NCBI GenBank assembly: GCA_023458755.1
Contig: JAEWYE010000076.1
Location: 183,589 to 247,588, forward strand
Direction: 5' to 3'
DNA length: 64,000 nt
DNA from: Bacillota bacterium
Lineage (GTDB): Bacteria; Bacillota; Clostridia; Oscillospirales; Acutalibacteraceae
Position 1 is the first letter of the stretch, and each line of letters begins with the position of its first letter. The notes beneath the pieces are model-generated. The model had not been told where the DNA came from. It searched no databases and worked only from the letters and a program-made list of their open reading frames with translations. Position numbers and translations under genes: made by a program. Below are positions 51,549 to 60,470 of this stretch, in pieces.

Positions 51549-52408
51549 TGGACAATATTTTACAAGTGCAAAATCTGTGTAAAAATTATAAAACCTTTCA
51601 TCTGAAAAATGTAAGTTTTTCGGTGCCAAAAGGAAGCATTATGGGGTTTGTAGGTGAAAATGGTGCCGGCAAAACCACCACCATCAAGCTGATTTTAAAC
51701 GAAATTAAGCGTGACGGCGGCAGTATCAATATTTTTGGCTTGGATAGCATCAAAGACGAACGAAAAGTGAAAGAACAAATCGGTGTGGTATTTGATGACT
51801 GTTATTTTCATAAAGAATTCAACGCTGCCGATATCGCGAAAATATTGCGTAAGATTTACGCAAACTGGGATCAGGCGCAGTATGAGTCCTATTTGAGAAA
51901 ATTCAGCCTAGCACCGGATAAAAAAATAAATGAATATTCCAAGGGTATGAAAATGAAGCTTTCTATCGCCTGTGCACTGGCACACAATCCAAAGCTGCTG
52001 ATTTTAGACGAAGCTACCAGCGGGCTGGATCCGATTATGCGCAGTGAAATTCTTGATATTTTCCTTGAATTTATTCAGGATGAAGAACATTCTGTACTCT
52101 TTTCTTCCCATATTACCAGCGATTTGGAAAAGGTCGCCGACTATGTAACGTTTATTCATGAAGGTTCCATCATTTTCAGCCGTTCTAAAGATGATTTGCT
52201 TTATCAGTACGGCATATTAAAATGCGGCTCCGGCGACCTTTCAAAAATTAACAAAAGCGACATTGTCCGCTGCCGAAAGAATTCCTTTGAGTGTGAAATT
52301 TTAGTGGCGGATAAACAACAGGCAAAACGAAAGTATCCGAATTTTGTTGTGGACAATGCCACACTGGATGAAATCATGCTGCTTTATGTAAAGGGGGATG
52401 TGCTGTGA
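51545..52408 (+). CDS. ABC exporter ATP-binding protein (YtrB/EcsA-like)
   Basis: 287 residues. Walker A GENGAGKTTTIK, signature motif NEYSKGMKMKLSIACALAHNP (variant YSKGM), Walker B LLILDEATSGLDP, and switch His in LFSSHI. Partner of the downstream permease. Family members often confer resistance to bacitracin-like peptides or mersacidin-type antibiotics, but the substrate is not shown. Start ATGATG at 51545, overlapping gntR. Confidence 0.92.
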   Translation: MMDNILQVQNLCKNYKTFHLKNVSFSVPKGSIMGFVGENGAGKTTTIKLILNEIKRDGGSINIFGLDSIKDERKVKEQIGVVFDDCYFHKEFNAADIAKILRKIYANWDQAQYESYLRKFSLAPDKKINEYSKGMKMKLSIACALAHNPKLLILDEATSGLDPIMRSEILDIFLEFIQDEEHSVLFSSHITSDLEKVADYVTFIHEGSIIFSRSKDDLLYQYGILKCGSGDLSKINKSDIVRCRKNSFECEILVADKQQAKRKYPNFVVDNATLDEIMLLYVKGDVL

Positions 52409-53013
52409 GCGCACTGCTGCTAAAAGATTTTATTTGCCTCAAGCGTCAGGCGAAAACCCTGCTTGTATTTTTCGTGATGTATATCATTTTGTTCGTCACA
52501 ATGCAGAATTTCAATTTCTTGTACGCAATGGTGATCATCCTTGCCACCACACTGGTTATGAATACCTATGCGTATGACGAAAACGCTAAATGGGATACTT
52601 ACGCGCTTTCCCTGCCGATTACCAAGCAGCAGATTGTACTGAGCAAATATTTGCTTTCCATTCTGCTCGCCTGCGGCGGTGTCCTCATTTGCGTCGTTAT
52701 TTCATTAATTAAGAAACAAACGAATCTAGAAAACTGGCTAACGATTTATGCACTTTTTGGCGTTGCAATCTTTATTATCAGCTTTTTACTCCCCCTGCTT
52801 TATAAATTCGGCTCACAAAAAGCACGAATCCTTGTCATCTGCATCATACTGGTGCCGACCTTCGGAGCTCTCGCACTCAGCCAGCTCGGTCTTTCCGCAC
52901 CGAGTGAATCTACGATTAAGCTTTTGGTCACGCTTTCACCCTTTGTGCTGGCTGCAATCTTTCTCGGTTCGTACTTCATCTCCTGTAAAATCGTGGATAA
53001 CAAAGAGTCATAG
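52405..53013 (+). CDS. ABC-2-type permease
   Basis: 202 residues with about six hydrophobic helices; the N-terminal part (LLLKDFICLKRQAKTLLVFF) and the extracellular-side segment YAYDENAKWDTYALSLPITKQQIVLSKYLL are typical of small ABC-2 permeases in GntR-regulated operons. GTG start at 52405 overlaps the ATPase stop (GTGA). A terminator follows. Confidence 0.88.
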   Translation: MSALLLKDFICLKRQAKTLLVFFVMYIILFVTMQNFNFLYAMVIILATTLVMNTYAYDENAKWDTYALSLPITKQQIVLSKYLLSILLACGGVLICVVISLIKKQTNLENWLTIYALFGVAIFIISFLLPLLYKFGSQKARILVICIILVPTFGALALSQLGLSAPSESTIKLLVTLSPFVLAAIFLGSYFISCKIVDNKES

Positions 53014-53042
53014 ACAAACAAAAAATATTTTTTACACACCAA

Positions 53043-53081
53043 AGCAGCGCCAACACGGTTTTCGTGTTGGCGCTGCTGTTT
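53043..53081. terminator. Strong bidirectional terminator between permease and htrA
   Basis: A perfect 15-bp stem, AGCAGCGCCAACACG at 53043-53057 with its complement at 53063-53077, loop GTTTT, then TTTT on the plus side. It lies between convergent genes. Confidence 0.88.
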
Positions 53082-53090
53082 TAAACACTA

Positions 53091-54809
53091 TTATTTGCTT
53101 GACGGTAAAGATACCGTTCCCTGTGTTTCACCTTTGTCCTCAAGCAAGCGGATGGTCACATTAAATGTTTTGCTCTTTGTGGATCCGTCTGCCGCGCGGT
53201 AAATGGTGAGCGTCATCGTATCATTCGGTTTATGCGTGTTCAGCACTGCATAAAGATCTTCCAGGCTCGTAACGGTTTTACTGTCCGCCTTGGTAATAAT
53301 GTCACCCTTCACGATACCTGAGTTTTTCAGGCTGCTGTCATTATCAACGGAAGCAATCGCAACGCCTTGTGGTACACCGTACGTTTGCATATCCGATTCA
53401 CTGACTGTCTGGGCAGTGATTCCCAGCCGTGTGCGGCCGGAAACATACCCTTTGGTGATTAAAGCATCAATGATATTTTTTGCCTTACTGACCGGAATTG
53501 CAAATCCCATTCCCTCATAACCGGTAGCGGCAATTTTGATGGAATTGATACCAACCACCTGACCGTACATATTCACCAGCGCACCGCCGGAGTTGCCGGG
53601 ATTAATGGCTGCATCTGTCTGAATATAAGTCATTCCGCTTGCGCTGTAGGTTGCGACCGAACGATTCAAAGCAGAAACAATTCCGCGTGTCAGAGAACTG
53701 GAAAATTCAACGCCTGCCGGATTACCGATAGCCAACACCCAGTCACCGACCGAAAGGTTATCCGCATTGCCGAATGTGGCGGGAGTCAAATCATTTGCGT
53801 CAATTTTAATGATGGCAAGGTCTGTGGTTTTATCGTATCCGACCACAACCCCTTTGTACTCTTTTTTATTATATAAAATGACCTTGACTTGATAAGACTT
53901 GGAGTAATTTACCACATGCGCATTCGTAATGATATAGCCGTTCCTTGTGGCAACAATACCCGAACCTTGGCTCATATCACTGGAACTGGCGGAAGAACTC
54001 TGCAGTGACGTAATCACACTGACAACAGAAGGCGCAACTTTGTTGTAAACTTCCTTCGCGCTTAGTTCATTTGTCGAAGGCTGATTTTCAATAACCAAAC
54101 CGGAGCTGTTCGGGTCGGTTCCGTTGCCGCTTACCGCGCTTTTGGGTTCACTGCTGGTGCTGCCCCCGCCGCCCGGCAGTTGCTGAGACGAAGAAGTCGA
54201 ACTGCGGTCGCTGTTTTTCAGTGAACTGCGCTGCTGAGAGGTCATATAGATGCCGTAAACACAAAAGCCAAGTACGAACAATGCGGCAAGAATTCCGATA
54301 ATCCACAGGAATACTTTTAATCCACCGCTCATTTTTTTCTTGGGAGGCTGACCGTCCGGCTGCGATTGCTGCCCATATGGTTGATATTGGGTATTGGGGT
54401 TTTGCGGCTGCTGCCCATATTGCCCATAGGAATTGTACGAACCGTATGAATTGTACGGATTGTACTGTCCATATTGTCCATACTGCCGATACTGGCTGTT
54501 TGCAGTATTCTGCCCGTATGGATGATACGTCTGCTGTCCGTAATAGTTCCCATACTGTCCGTTCTGCCATTGGTTCGTTGGCTGCTGATATGGGTTTGCG
54601 GGCTGCTGCGGCTGCGGATCGTTATGTGCCTCCGTATTAGTGCCCGTCTGTTCGGAATCGTCTTGCAAGTCTTCCGTATCCGAATCTACCGCGGATGATT
54701 CTTCCGGATGTCCCTCGGAAAAGGATTCCCGATTTTCTTCAGTTGCCTGAAAATCAGTATTTTCTTCGCCGTGCGCTTCGCTATTTGGATTAAAATTACT
54801 ATCGTTCAT
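53091..54809 (-). CDS. htrA: Membrane-anchored HtrA/DegP-like serine protease with a Gln/Tyr/Asn-rich cytoplasmic region
   Basis: 572 residues. Residues 1-65 are acidic; 67-153 are a low-complexity Gln/Tyr/Asn/Gly stretch (repeats such as YGQYGQYN and NSYGSYNSYGQYG); one transmembrane helix at 163-188; a Ser/Gly linker; a trypsin-like domain with catalytic His298 (TNAHVV), Asp330 (TTDLAII) and Ser407 (NPGNSGGAL); then a PDZ domain (GVPQGVAIASVDNDSSLK, GDIITKADSKTV). It degrades or refolds damaged extracytoplasmic proteins. It follows the two-component genes by 60 bases on the same strand. The long prion-like N terminus is unusual. Confidence 0.93.
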   Translation of the reverse strand: MNDSNFNPNSEAHGEENTDFQATEENRESFSEGHPEESSAVDSDTEDLQDDSEQTGTNTEAHNDPQPQQPANPYQQPTNQWQNGQYGNYYGQQTYHPYGQNTANSQYRQYGQYGQYNPYNSYGSYNSYGQYGQQPQNPNTQYQPYGQQSQPDGQPPKKKMSGGLKVFLWIIGILAALFVLGFCVYGIYMTSQQRSSLKNSDRSSTSSSQQLPGGGGSTSSEPKSAVSGNGTDPNSSGLVIENQPSTNELSAKEVYNKVAPSVVSVITSLQSSSASSSDMSQGSGIVATRNGYIITNAHVVNYSKSYQVKVILYNKKEYKGVVVGYDKTTDLAIIKIDANDLTPATFGNADNLSVGDWVLAIGNPAGVEFSSSLTRGIVSALNRSVATYSASGMTYIQTDAAINPGNSGGALVNMYGQVVGINSIKIAATGYEGMGFAIPVSKAKNIIDALITKGYVSGRTRLGITAQTVSESDMQTYGVPQGVAIASVDNDSSLKNSGIVKGDIITKADSKTVTSLEDLYAVLNTHKPNDTMTLTIYRAADGSTKSKTFNVTIRLLEDKGETQGTVSLPSSK

Positions 54810-54869
54810 TGGAATAATCCCCTTTAAAATTTATCTGTCAATTGCAGCAGTATGTGAGTGCCCCCGCAA

Positions 54870-56345
54870 TTATTCACCTTTCGGCTGTTCTTTCGCGTTA
54901 TCTTTTAACTTCGGCTGTTCCGTGACTTTCGGCAGCCAAAAATCGAACTCGCAGTATTCGTTTTCCACACTGCTTACAGTAATTTCGCCGCCATGCAGCT
55001 TCAGCATGGTACGCACTAGATATAATCCCAAGCCCATACCGTTTTTATCCTGACTTCGTGATTTATCTGTCTTATAAAAGCGGTCAAAAATCATTGCGAT
55101 TTCATCCGGTGCAATTCCGTGCCCGCTGTTTTTTATTTTTACATCGGTTCGATCGGGCATATCCGTAATTTTCACTTCGATATAGCCGCCTTCGTTTGTA
55201 AATTTTACCGCATTTTCAAACAGATTGTATACGACCTGATGAATCATATCCGGGTCGCCGTCTACAAACAGGCTTTCCGCGTCCTCAAGGCCACGGATTT
55301 CCAGCCGCTTTTCTTCAATGCTCTTTTCAAAAGTCAGCAAAGCAACCAAAATGGTATTGGTTAAATCAAAGCGCGCGGGCCGCAATCTTAGTTCACCGTT
55401 GTCGATTCTGGATAAATCCAGCATAGTGCGTACAAGGCGAGAAAGACGCTTGACCTCCTGCGAAACAATTTTCAGATAATAATTTTGTTTTTCGGGCGGA
55501 ATCGTGCCATCTAAAATACCGTCGATAAATCCGGCAATGGTCGTCATTGGCGTTTTCAGTTCATGGGAAACATTCGCGATAAAACTTCGCCGCATACCTT
55601 CACCGGAGGAAAGCGCAACCGCCATATTATTAAAAGCCAACGCGAGCTGACCGATTTCATCATCCGTATTGACCGGAACACGAACCGAAAAATCACCTTC
55701 CCCAAAATTATGAGCTGCCACTGCCATTTGCCTCAGCGGCCGTACCATTTTATAGGAAAACAGCCATACTACACAGAAAGAAATTAAAAATGCCGCGATT
55801 GCTGCCAAAAAAAACACTCTTAAAATTCCAAGGCGAAAGCTGTTCAATGCTCCCGCATCCGATGCGGCAAAGACCGCGCCTACCGTTGAAGCTTCCCCGT
55901 ATATTTTAATGGGCACGCCCACCACATAGTAGGATTGTGGAAATATCCCGTTCATGGTACCCTGACCGTAGTATGTACCGTTTAAAGCCCTTCTCATAAT
56001 GGCTTTGTCCACAACTTTATAATTTACATCTCCGCTGTTGCCGGATGCATAAATCATCAGAACTCCATTGGAATCCGTAATAAAAATATCGCCCTTTATG
56101 TTTTTTGAAAAAGTTTTCATAAAAAGCTTTACCACTTCGTTGATATGATAACCGCTTTCATCCAGCACACCGGTTTGCCCCACCACATCCGCCACGCTTT
56201 GCGCATTGGTGTTCAGCAAATCACGTTTTTCTCTCTCCCAATTGTTCGAAAGAAATTCGATCGTAACAATACCGAGAAATAAAAAACTTACCACAATAAT
56301 CAGAGAGGTAACGCGCAAATACTTTTTAAACAGCGTCTTTTGCAT
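54870..56345 (-). CDS. Sensor histidine kinase
   Basis: 491 residues. TM helix near 10-30, an extracytoplasmic sensor of about 140 residues, TM2 near 170-195, HAMP (FSYKMVRPLRQMAVAAHNFGEGDF), HisKA with the phospho-acceptor His in NVSHELKTPM, and HATPase with NLFENAVKF, SGHGIAP and GMGLGLYLV. The ATG at 56345 has CGGAGGGG upstream; a longer frame overlaps the regulator gene and is rejected. Pairs with the response regulator 61 bases upstream; htrA lies downstream, suggesting an envelope or secretion-stress circuit. Confidence 0.94.
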   Translation of the reverse strand: MQKTLFKKYLRVTSLIIVVSFLFLGIVTIEFLSNNWEREKRDLLNTNAQSVADVVGQTGVLDESGYHINEVVKLFMKTFSKNIKGDIFITDSNGVLMIYASGNSGDVNYKVVDKAIMRRALNGTYYGQGTMNGIFPQSYYVVGVPIKIYGEASTVGAVFAASDAGALNSFRLGILRVFFLAAIAAFLISFCVVWLFSYKMVRPLRQMAVAAHNFGEGDFSVRVPVNTDDEIGQLALAFNNMAVALSSGEGMRRSFIANVSHELKTPMTTIAGFIDGILDGTIPPEKQNYYLKIVSQEVKRLSRLVRTMLDLSRIDNGELRLRPARFDLTNTILVALLTFEKSIEEKRLEIRGLEDAESLFVDGDPDMIHQVVYNLFENAVKFTNEGGYIEVKITDMPDRTDVKIKNSGHGIAPDEIAMIFDRFYKTDKSRSQDKNGMGLGLYLVRTMLKLHGGEITVSSVENEYCEFDFWLPKVTEQPKLKDNAKEQPKGE

Positions 56346-56406
56346 GTCGCACCCCTCCGAAAACTTTCTCAGCATTCTCTTCGTCAATTTTTGCAATCTT
56401 GAGACA

Positions 56407-57096
56407 TTATTCTTTGACTTCAAATTTATATCCCACACCCCAAACGGTTTTTAGTGCCCATTTTTCGGAAACACCTTCCAGCTTTTCACGCAGGCGCTTT
56501 ACATGCACGTCTACCGTTCGAGAATCTCCGTAATAATCAAATCCCCACACCTCATCAAGCAGCTGGTCACGCGTATACACGCGGTTGGGGTTGCTTGCCA
56601 AGTGAAAAATCAATTCCATTTCTTTCGGCGGCGTATCAATCTGCACACCGTTTACCTTTAGTTCGTAATTGGTTAAATTAATCGAGAGCTTGTCATAGGT
56701 TACCAGTTTTACCGCCTCATCCGTCGCTTTGCCGTACCGGCGCAGAACGGCCTTGATGCGCGCTACAACCTCTTTGGTTTCAAACGGTTTCACCACGTAA
56801 TCATCGGCACCCAGCTCCAAGCCGAGCACCTTATCAAACACTTCACCTTTTGCGGTAAGCATAATAATCGGGCACTGCGATTTTTTGCGGATTTCACGGC
56901 AGACCTGCCAGCCGTCAAGCTCCGGGAGCATAATATCGAGCATAATTAAATCGGGCTCCTGCTCATCGAAAAGCTGGAGCGCTTTCCGCCCGTCGTTGGC
57001 GATGGAAACCTCAAAGCCCTCCTTCTCAATGTAGAGCCGCAGCAGTTCACAAATGTTCTGGTCATCATCGACCACTAAAATTTTACCTTCTGCCAT
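56407..57096 (-). CDS. OmpR/PhoB-family response regulator
   Basis: 229 residues. Receiver domain with the acidic pair DDD (9-12), phospho-acceptor Asp54 in IMLDIMLPELDG, Thr in LTAKGE and Lys in YVVKPF. The C-terminal winged helix contains DTPPKEMELIFHLASNPNRVYTRDQLLDEVWG and DVHVKRLREKL. ATG at 57096 with AGGAGGAAG upstream. First gene of a regulator-kinase-htrA set. Confidence 0.95.
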   Translation of the reverse strand: MAEGKILVVDDDQNICELLRLYIEKEGFEVSIANDGRKALQLFDEQEPDLIMLDIMLPELDGWQVCREIRKKSQCPIIMLTAKGEVFDKVLGLELGADDYVVKPFETKEVVARIKAVLRRYGKATDEAVKLVTYDKLSINLTNYELKVNGVQIDTPPKEMELIFHLASNPNRVYTRDQLLDEVWGFDYYGDSRTVDVHVKRLREKLEGVSEKWALKTVWGVGYKFEVKE

Positions 57097-57374
57097 AATA
57101 ATCTTCCTCCTCGTCTTTCACTTTATCTTTGATCCTGTTTATCGAATAAACTGTAATTTCGGCATAAGCAAGCCGCGGGACATTCCTATTTTAAAGAAAC
57201 AATTCTCCAAACGTATTGGTATTATCTCCAATATACCCCATAATTCAATCGTTGTATACTCAAATTATAAAGGAAATGTCCAGAAAAGTGATGAATTTTT
57301 TATAAAAAATTGATAACAATGTGTGAACTTCACGATTCTTTGATAATTCATTTACTCTCATTTCTCAGAATCGG

Positions 57375-57403
57375 TTGACGAAATTAAACTTTTGGAATAT
57401 AAT
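57375..57403 (+). promoter_or_regulatory. Promoter for the DUF6530-type gene
   Basis: TTGACG at 57375-57380, a 17-base spacer and a perfect TATAAT at 57398-57403. Confidence 0.8.
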
Positions 57404-57404
57404 A

Positions 57405-57435
57405 TTAGTAATTTACTAATTTACTAAATTACTGC
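57405..57435. promoter_or_regulatory. Tandem half-site operator directly after the promoter
   Basis: TTAGTAA-T-TTACTAA (57405-57419) is a perfect 7-bp inverted repeat with a single central base. Another TTACTAA follows at 57421-57427 and a related ATTACTG at about 57429, at 8-base steps. It spans the expected transcription start, the position of a repressor operator. The cognate regulator is unknown. Confidence 0.55.
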
Positions 57436-57520
57436 TTATTCGTTTAAGTAACTGTCATATTGTCCAAATAATAATCAATTTAGCAAATTTTATTAAAATT
57501 TGAAAAGAGTGAATATATCT

Positions 57521-58000
57521 ATGAAAATACCAACTACGTTGAAGCACAAACCTGTCATTGTAGTCGAAAACTATGAAAATGTCGATGGTCGCTATGCCTA
57601 CCATTCCGACGCGAAAGGGCTGTCGCTCGGTCTGGCACAATGGAATGACCGCGGAAAGGTGGATATATCCGCGAAGGTTTGGCGCTATACCGGAGAAAAA
57701 TGGTCACGCCAATCGGAAGAACTACCGCTCCACCGCATTTTGGATCTCGCCATTTTAATTTGCAGAAGTAAGCTGCATTTCCGTGAGGCATACCGCTACG
57801 ACAAATTTTACGACACCCAAAACACCACAATCGACCGCATCGGCCTGCAGGGAGATGCTATGACCGTATCCGTTTGCACGGACAACGAAAAAATTGACGA
57901 AGACATCAAGCTGTTTTCACAGGCACTCAGCAACGATGATGAAATGATAAGTGAACGGCTGCGTTTGCTCTCTTCTCTATTAAAAGAGATGGGGTACTAA
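57521..58000 (+). CDS. DUF6530-like protein of unknown function
   Basis: 159 residues. The N-terminal two thirds (MKIPTTLKHKPVIVVENYEN, YAYHSDAKGLSLGLAQWND, KVWRYTGEKWSRQSEELPLHR) correspond to a family I recall as DUF6530, found in Clostridia and Bacilli. No enzyme motif is evident; the C terminus is helical. The ATG at 57521 has only a weak AGAGTG upstream; a TTG at 57500 is in frame. Probably soluble and cytoplasmic. Confidence 0.65.
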   Translation: MKIPTTLKHKPVIVVENYENVDGRYAYHSDAKGLSLGLAQWNDRGKVDISAKVWRYTGEKWSRQSEELPLHRILDLAILICRSKLHFREAYRYDKFYDTQNTTIDRIGLQGDAMTVSVCTDNEKIDEDIKLFSQALSNDDEMISERLRLLSSLLKEMGY

Positions 58001-58083
58001 GGGGCTGTTACAAAACTGCACTTTTTCTGGTCGTTCGTATTTTTATACAATTCGCAACCGTCCCGTTTTGAGAAAGGATGACT

Positions 58084-58425
58084 ATGAACATGAAAAATGA
58101 AGAGAAAAAAGCGCTGACTCTTGCTTATAAAGAGCGCAAGGTAATTGGCGGTGTTTACCGCATTGTCAACAGCAAAAACGGCAATGTATGCCTTTTCTCC
58201 ACGGCGGATTTGCAGGGTGCGCGGAATCGCTTTGATTTCGCCCAAAAGACAGGTTCGTGTATCCATTTTAAATTGCAAAAGGATTGGACGGAGTTTGGCG
58301 CGGCAGCCTTTCAATTTGAAATATTGGAAGAACTGGAAAAGAAGGAAGACCAAACGCCAAAAGAATTTCAGGAAGACATCAAGACATTAGAGGAAATGTG
58401 GAAGGAAAAGCTCAATCTGCAATAA
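58084..58425 (+). CDS. GIY-YIG-fold protein
   Basis: 113 residues. GGVYRIVNSKNGNVCLFSTADLQGARNRFDFAQ follows the layout of a GIY-YIG nuclease domain, where GVYRIVN replaces GIY...YIG, and KDWTEFGAAAFQFEILEELEK is the usual C-terminal part. The catalytic Tyr and Arg positions appear kept, but the second Tyr motif is altered (VCLFS), so nuclease activity is uncertain. The ATG at 58084 has AAAGGA upstream. Confidence 0.78.
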   Translation: MNMKNEEKKALTLAYKERKVIGGVYRIVNSKNGNVCLFSTADLQGARNRFDFAQKTGSCIHFKLQKDWTEFGAAAFQFEILEELEKKEDQTPKEFQEDIKTLEEMWKEKLNLQ

Positions 58426-58465
58426 AAATTGCCTGACTGTTTTTGAACAATCAGGCAATTTTTTT
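58425..58465. terminator. Bidirectional terminator between the GIY-YIG gene and leuD
   Basis: AAAATTGCCTGA (about 58425-58436) pairs with TCAGGCAATTTT (58451-58462), with T runs on both sides. It lies at the junction of two convergent genes and reaches into the leuD stop. Confidence 0.85.
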
Positions 58466-58946
58466 ATTTCATAATGCTGTTTAAAAGTCCGCCGTTTGCC
58501 ACAATATTTTGAATGAAAGGCGGGAACGGCTGTGCTTTATACTGTTTTCCGGTGGTTACGTTCTCAATTACACCGGTGTCAAAATCAATTTTGACTTCGT
58601 CGCCGTCTTGAATGTCCTTTGCAGCTTCGTCACATTCCAAGATCGCAAGTCCGATGTTAATGGCGTTGCGGTAAAAAATACGGGCAAACGTACTTGCGAT
58701 TACGCACGAAATACCGCTGGCCTGAATGGCAATGGGCGCATGCTCACGGGAGGAACCACAGCCGAAGTTCTTGTTGGCGACAATAATATCGCCCGGCTTG
58801 ACTTTTTTCACGAAGTCCTTGTCAATATCCTCCATACAATGGGTGGCAAGCTCTGCATGCGATGCAGTGTTGAGGTAACGCGCCGGGATAATAACATCGG
58901 TGTCGACATTATCACCATATTTATGAACAAATCCATGTGCATTCAT
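58464..58946 (-). CDS. leuD: 3-isopropylmalate/citramalate dehydratase small subunit
   Basis: 160 residues of the bacterial/archaeal short LeuD type. [16 protein letters not shown] at the N terminus and the substrate loop [39 protein letters not shown] (core at about 60-97) are complete. With LeuC it isomerises 2-isopropylmalate and, in organisms with citramalate synthase, probably citramalate to 3-methylmalate. ATG at 58946 with AAGGAGGAG upstream, 14 bases after leuC. Confidence 0.94.
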   Translation of the reverse strand: MNAHGFVHKYGDNVDTDVIIPARYLNTASHAELATHCMEDIDKDFVKKVKPGDIIVANKNFGCGSSREHAPIAIQASGISCVIASTFARIFYRNAINIGLAILECDEAAKDIQDGDEVKIDFDTGVIENVTTGKQYKAQPFPPFIQNIVANGGLLNSIMK

Positions 58947-58960
58947 TTTCGAACTCCTCC

Positions 58961-60226
58961 TTATTCTGCAACCGCTTCCGGGTCGGTAATGTAACCGGTC
59001 ACCGCGCTGGCGGCGGCTACGGCCGGACTTGCGAGATATACTTCGGATTCTATGTGCCCCATACGTCCCACAAAATTGCGGTTTGTGGTGGAAATCGCAC
59101 GTTCACCCTTGCCTAAAATACCCATATGACCACCGAGGCATGGACCGCAGGTTGGTGTGCTGAACACCGCGCCCGCTTCCACAAATATTTCCGCCAAGCC
59201 TTCGCGCATGGCCTGCAAATAAATGGCCTGTGTGCCGGGAATCACAATACAGCGCACATGCTTTGCCACTTTTTTGCCTTTTAAAATTTCTGCGGCAATA
59301 CGAAGATCTTCGATACGTCCATTGGTGCAGGAGCCGATTACACTCTGATCAATTTTGATTTCGCCCACATTGTCAATTGTTTTGGTGTTCTCCGGTAAAT
59401 GAGGGAACGCAACTGTGGGGCGCAGAGCAGACAAATCAATTTCATAGGTTTTCTCATAAACCGCGTCCCCATCTGCCTGATAAACCACCGGCTCACGCTG
59501 GAAGCGGTCTTTACAGTATGCTAGGGTAATCTCATCCACCGGGAAGATGCCGTTCTTTGCGCCGGCTTCAATTGCCATGTTGGCAATGCAGAGGCGGTCG
59601 TCCATAGATAAATAGCTAAGGCCGTCGCCCACAAACTCCAAGGACTTGTAAAGTGCGCCGTCCACACCGATTGAACCAATGAGATGCAAAATCACATCTT
59701 TGCCGCTCACCCATTTGGCAGGCTTATTTTTCAGGACAATCTTAAGCGCGGCCGGAACCTTGAACCATGCTTTGCCGCTGATCATTCCGGCTGCCATATC
59801 CGTGGAACCGACGCCCGTTGAGAACGCGCCGAGCGCACCATAGGTGCAGGTGTGCGAGTCCGCGCCGATCACGCAATCTCCGGGGCCCACGATCCCTTTT
59901 TCCGGTAAGAGTGCGTGCTCAATGCCCATTTGTCCCACATCAAAGAAGTTGGCAATCTCATACTTATCCGCAAAATTGCGAACCTGACGGCATTGCTCTG
60001 CCGCTTTAATATCTTTATTCGGCGTAAAATGGTCAAGCACAAGCGCAATTCTTGTGTTATTGAACACTGAATTCGCACCGCATTTTTCAAATTCATTGAT
60101 TGCCACAGGGCTGGTAATATCGTTGCCGAGCACAACATCAAGCTTTGCCTCAATCAGCTGTCCGGCTTCTACCCTGTCTAATCCCGCGTGTGCCGCAAGG
60201 ATTTTTTGTGTCATTGTCATTCCCAT
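58961..60226 (-). CDS. leuC: 3-isopropylmalate/citramalate dehydratase large subunit
   Basis: 421 residues, aconitase family. [43 protein letters not shown] and the second cluster-ligand motif CGPCLGGH are present, giving the three [4Fe-4S] Cys ligands. It is the short LeuC type that pairs with a separate LeuD. ATG at 60226 with AAGGAGG upstream. Promoter TTGACG-18-TAAGAT at 60289-60260. Confidence 0.94.
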   Translation of the reverse strand: MGMTMTQKILAAHAGLDRVEAGQLIEAKLDVVLGNDITSPVAINEFEKCGANSVFNNTRIALVLDHFTPNKDIKAAEQCRQVRNFADKYEIANFFDVGQMGIEHALLPEKGIVGPGDCVIGADSHTCTYGALGAFSTGVGSTDMAAGMISGKAWFKVPAALKIVLKNKPAKWVSGKDVILHLIGSIGVDGALYKSLEFVGDGLSYLSMDDRLCIANMAIEAGAKNGIFPVDEITLAYCKDRFQREPVVYQADGDAVYEKTYEIDLSALRPTVAFPHLPENTKTIDNVGEIKIDQSVIGSCTNGRIEDLRIAAEILKGKKVAKHVRCIVIPGTQAIYLQAMREGLAEIFVEAGAVFSTPTCGPCLGGHMGILGKGERAISTTNRNFVGRMGHIESEVYLASPAVAAASAVTGYITDPEAVAE

Positions 60227-60259
60227 TTGTGCAGCCTCCTTAAAATCGCGAATCTTACT

Positions 60260-60289
60260 ATCTTAATTATGTCATACTTCTTGCGTCAA
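60260..60289 (-). promoter_or_regulatory. Promoter of leuCD
   Basis: On the minus strand, TTGACG (60289-60284), an 18-base spacer and TAAGAT (60265-60260), about 35 bases before leuC. No T-box or leader peptide was found in the short leader. Confidence 0.5.
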
Positions 60290-60386
60290 GAATGTAAACT
60301 ATGCTACAATCTGAACAGATAAATTTGCCATTGCGCACTGGCTGAAAAAAAGCCTTCGATGTTCCCCATCTTCCTTACGAAAGGGA

Positions 60387-60417
60387 GCTATCACTGCGGT
60401 GATGCCGCAGTGATAGC
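60387..60417. repeat. Perfect 13-bp hairpin upstream of the Crp/Fnr gene
   Basis: GCTATCACTGCGG at 60387-60399 pairs perfectly with 60405-60417 around TGATG. There is no T run, so it is unlikely to be a terminator. It shares TCACTGCGGTGA with the dispersed repeat copy at 9386-9430 and may be a relic of that family or an operator. Confidence 0.6.
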
Positions 60418-60470
60418 GGGATTGTCTGTCGTAAAATGTTTGACATCATGATAAATTGTGGGGATTGATT

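Larger units (their letters stand above)
57097..57520. other. Regulatory intergenic region
   Basis: 424 bases, A+T-rich, between the divergent response regulator and DUF6530-type genes. It contains a near-consensus promoter (57375-57403) and repeated TTACTAA half-sites (57405-57435). No gene is apparent in the remainder. Confidence 0.6.
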
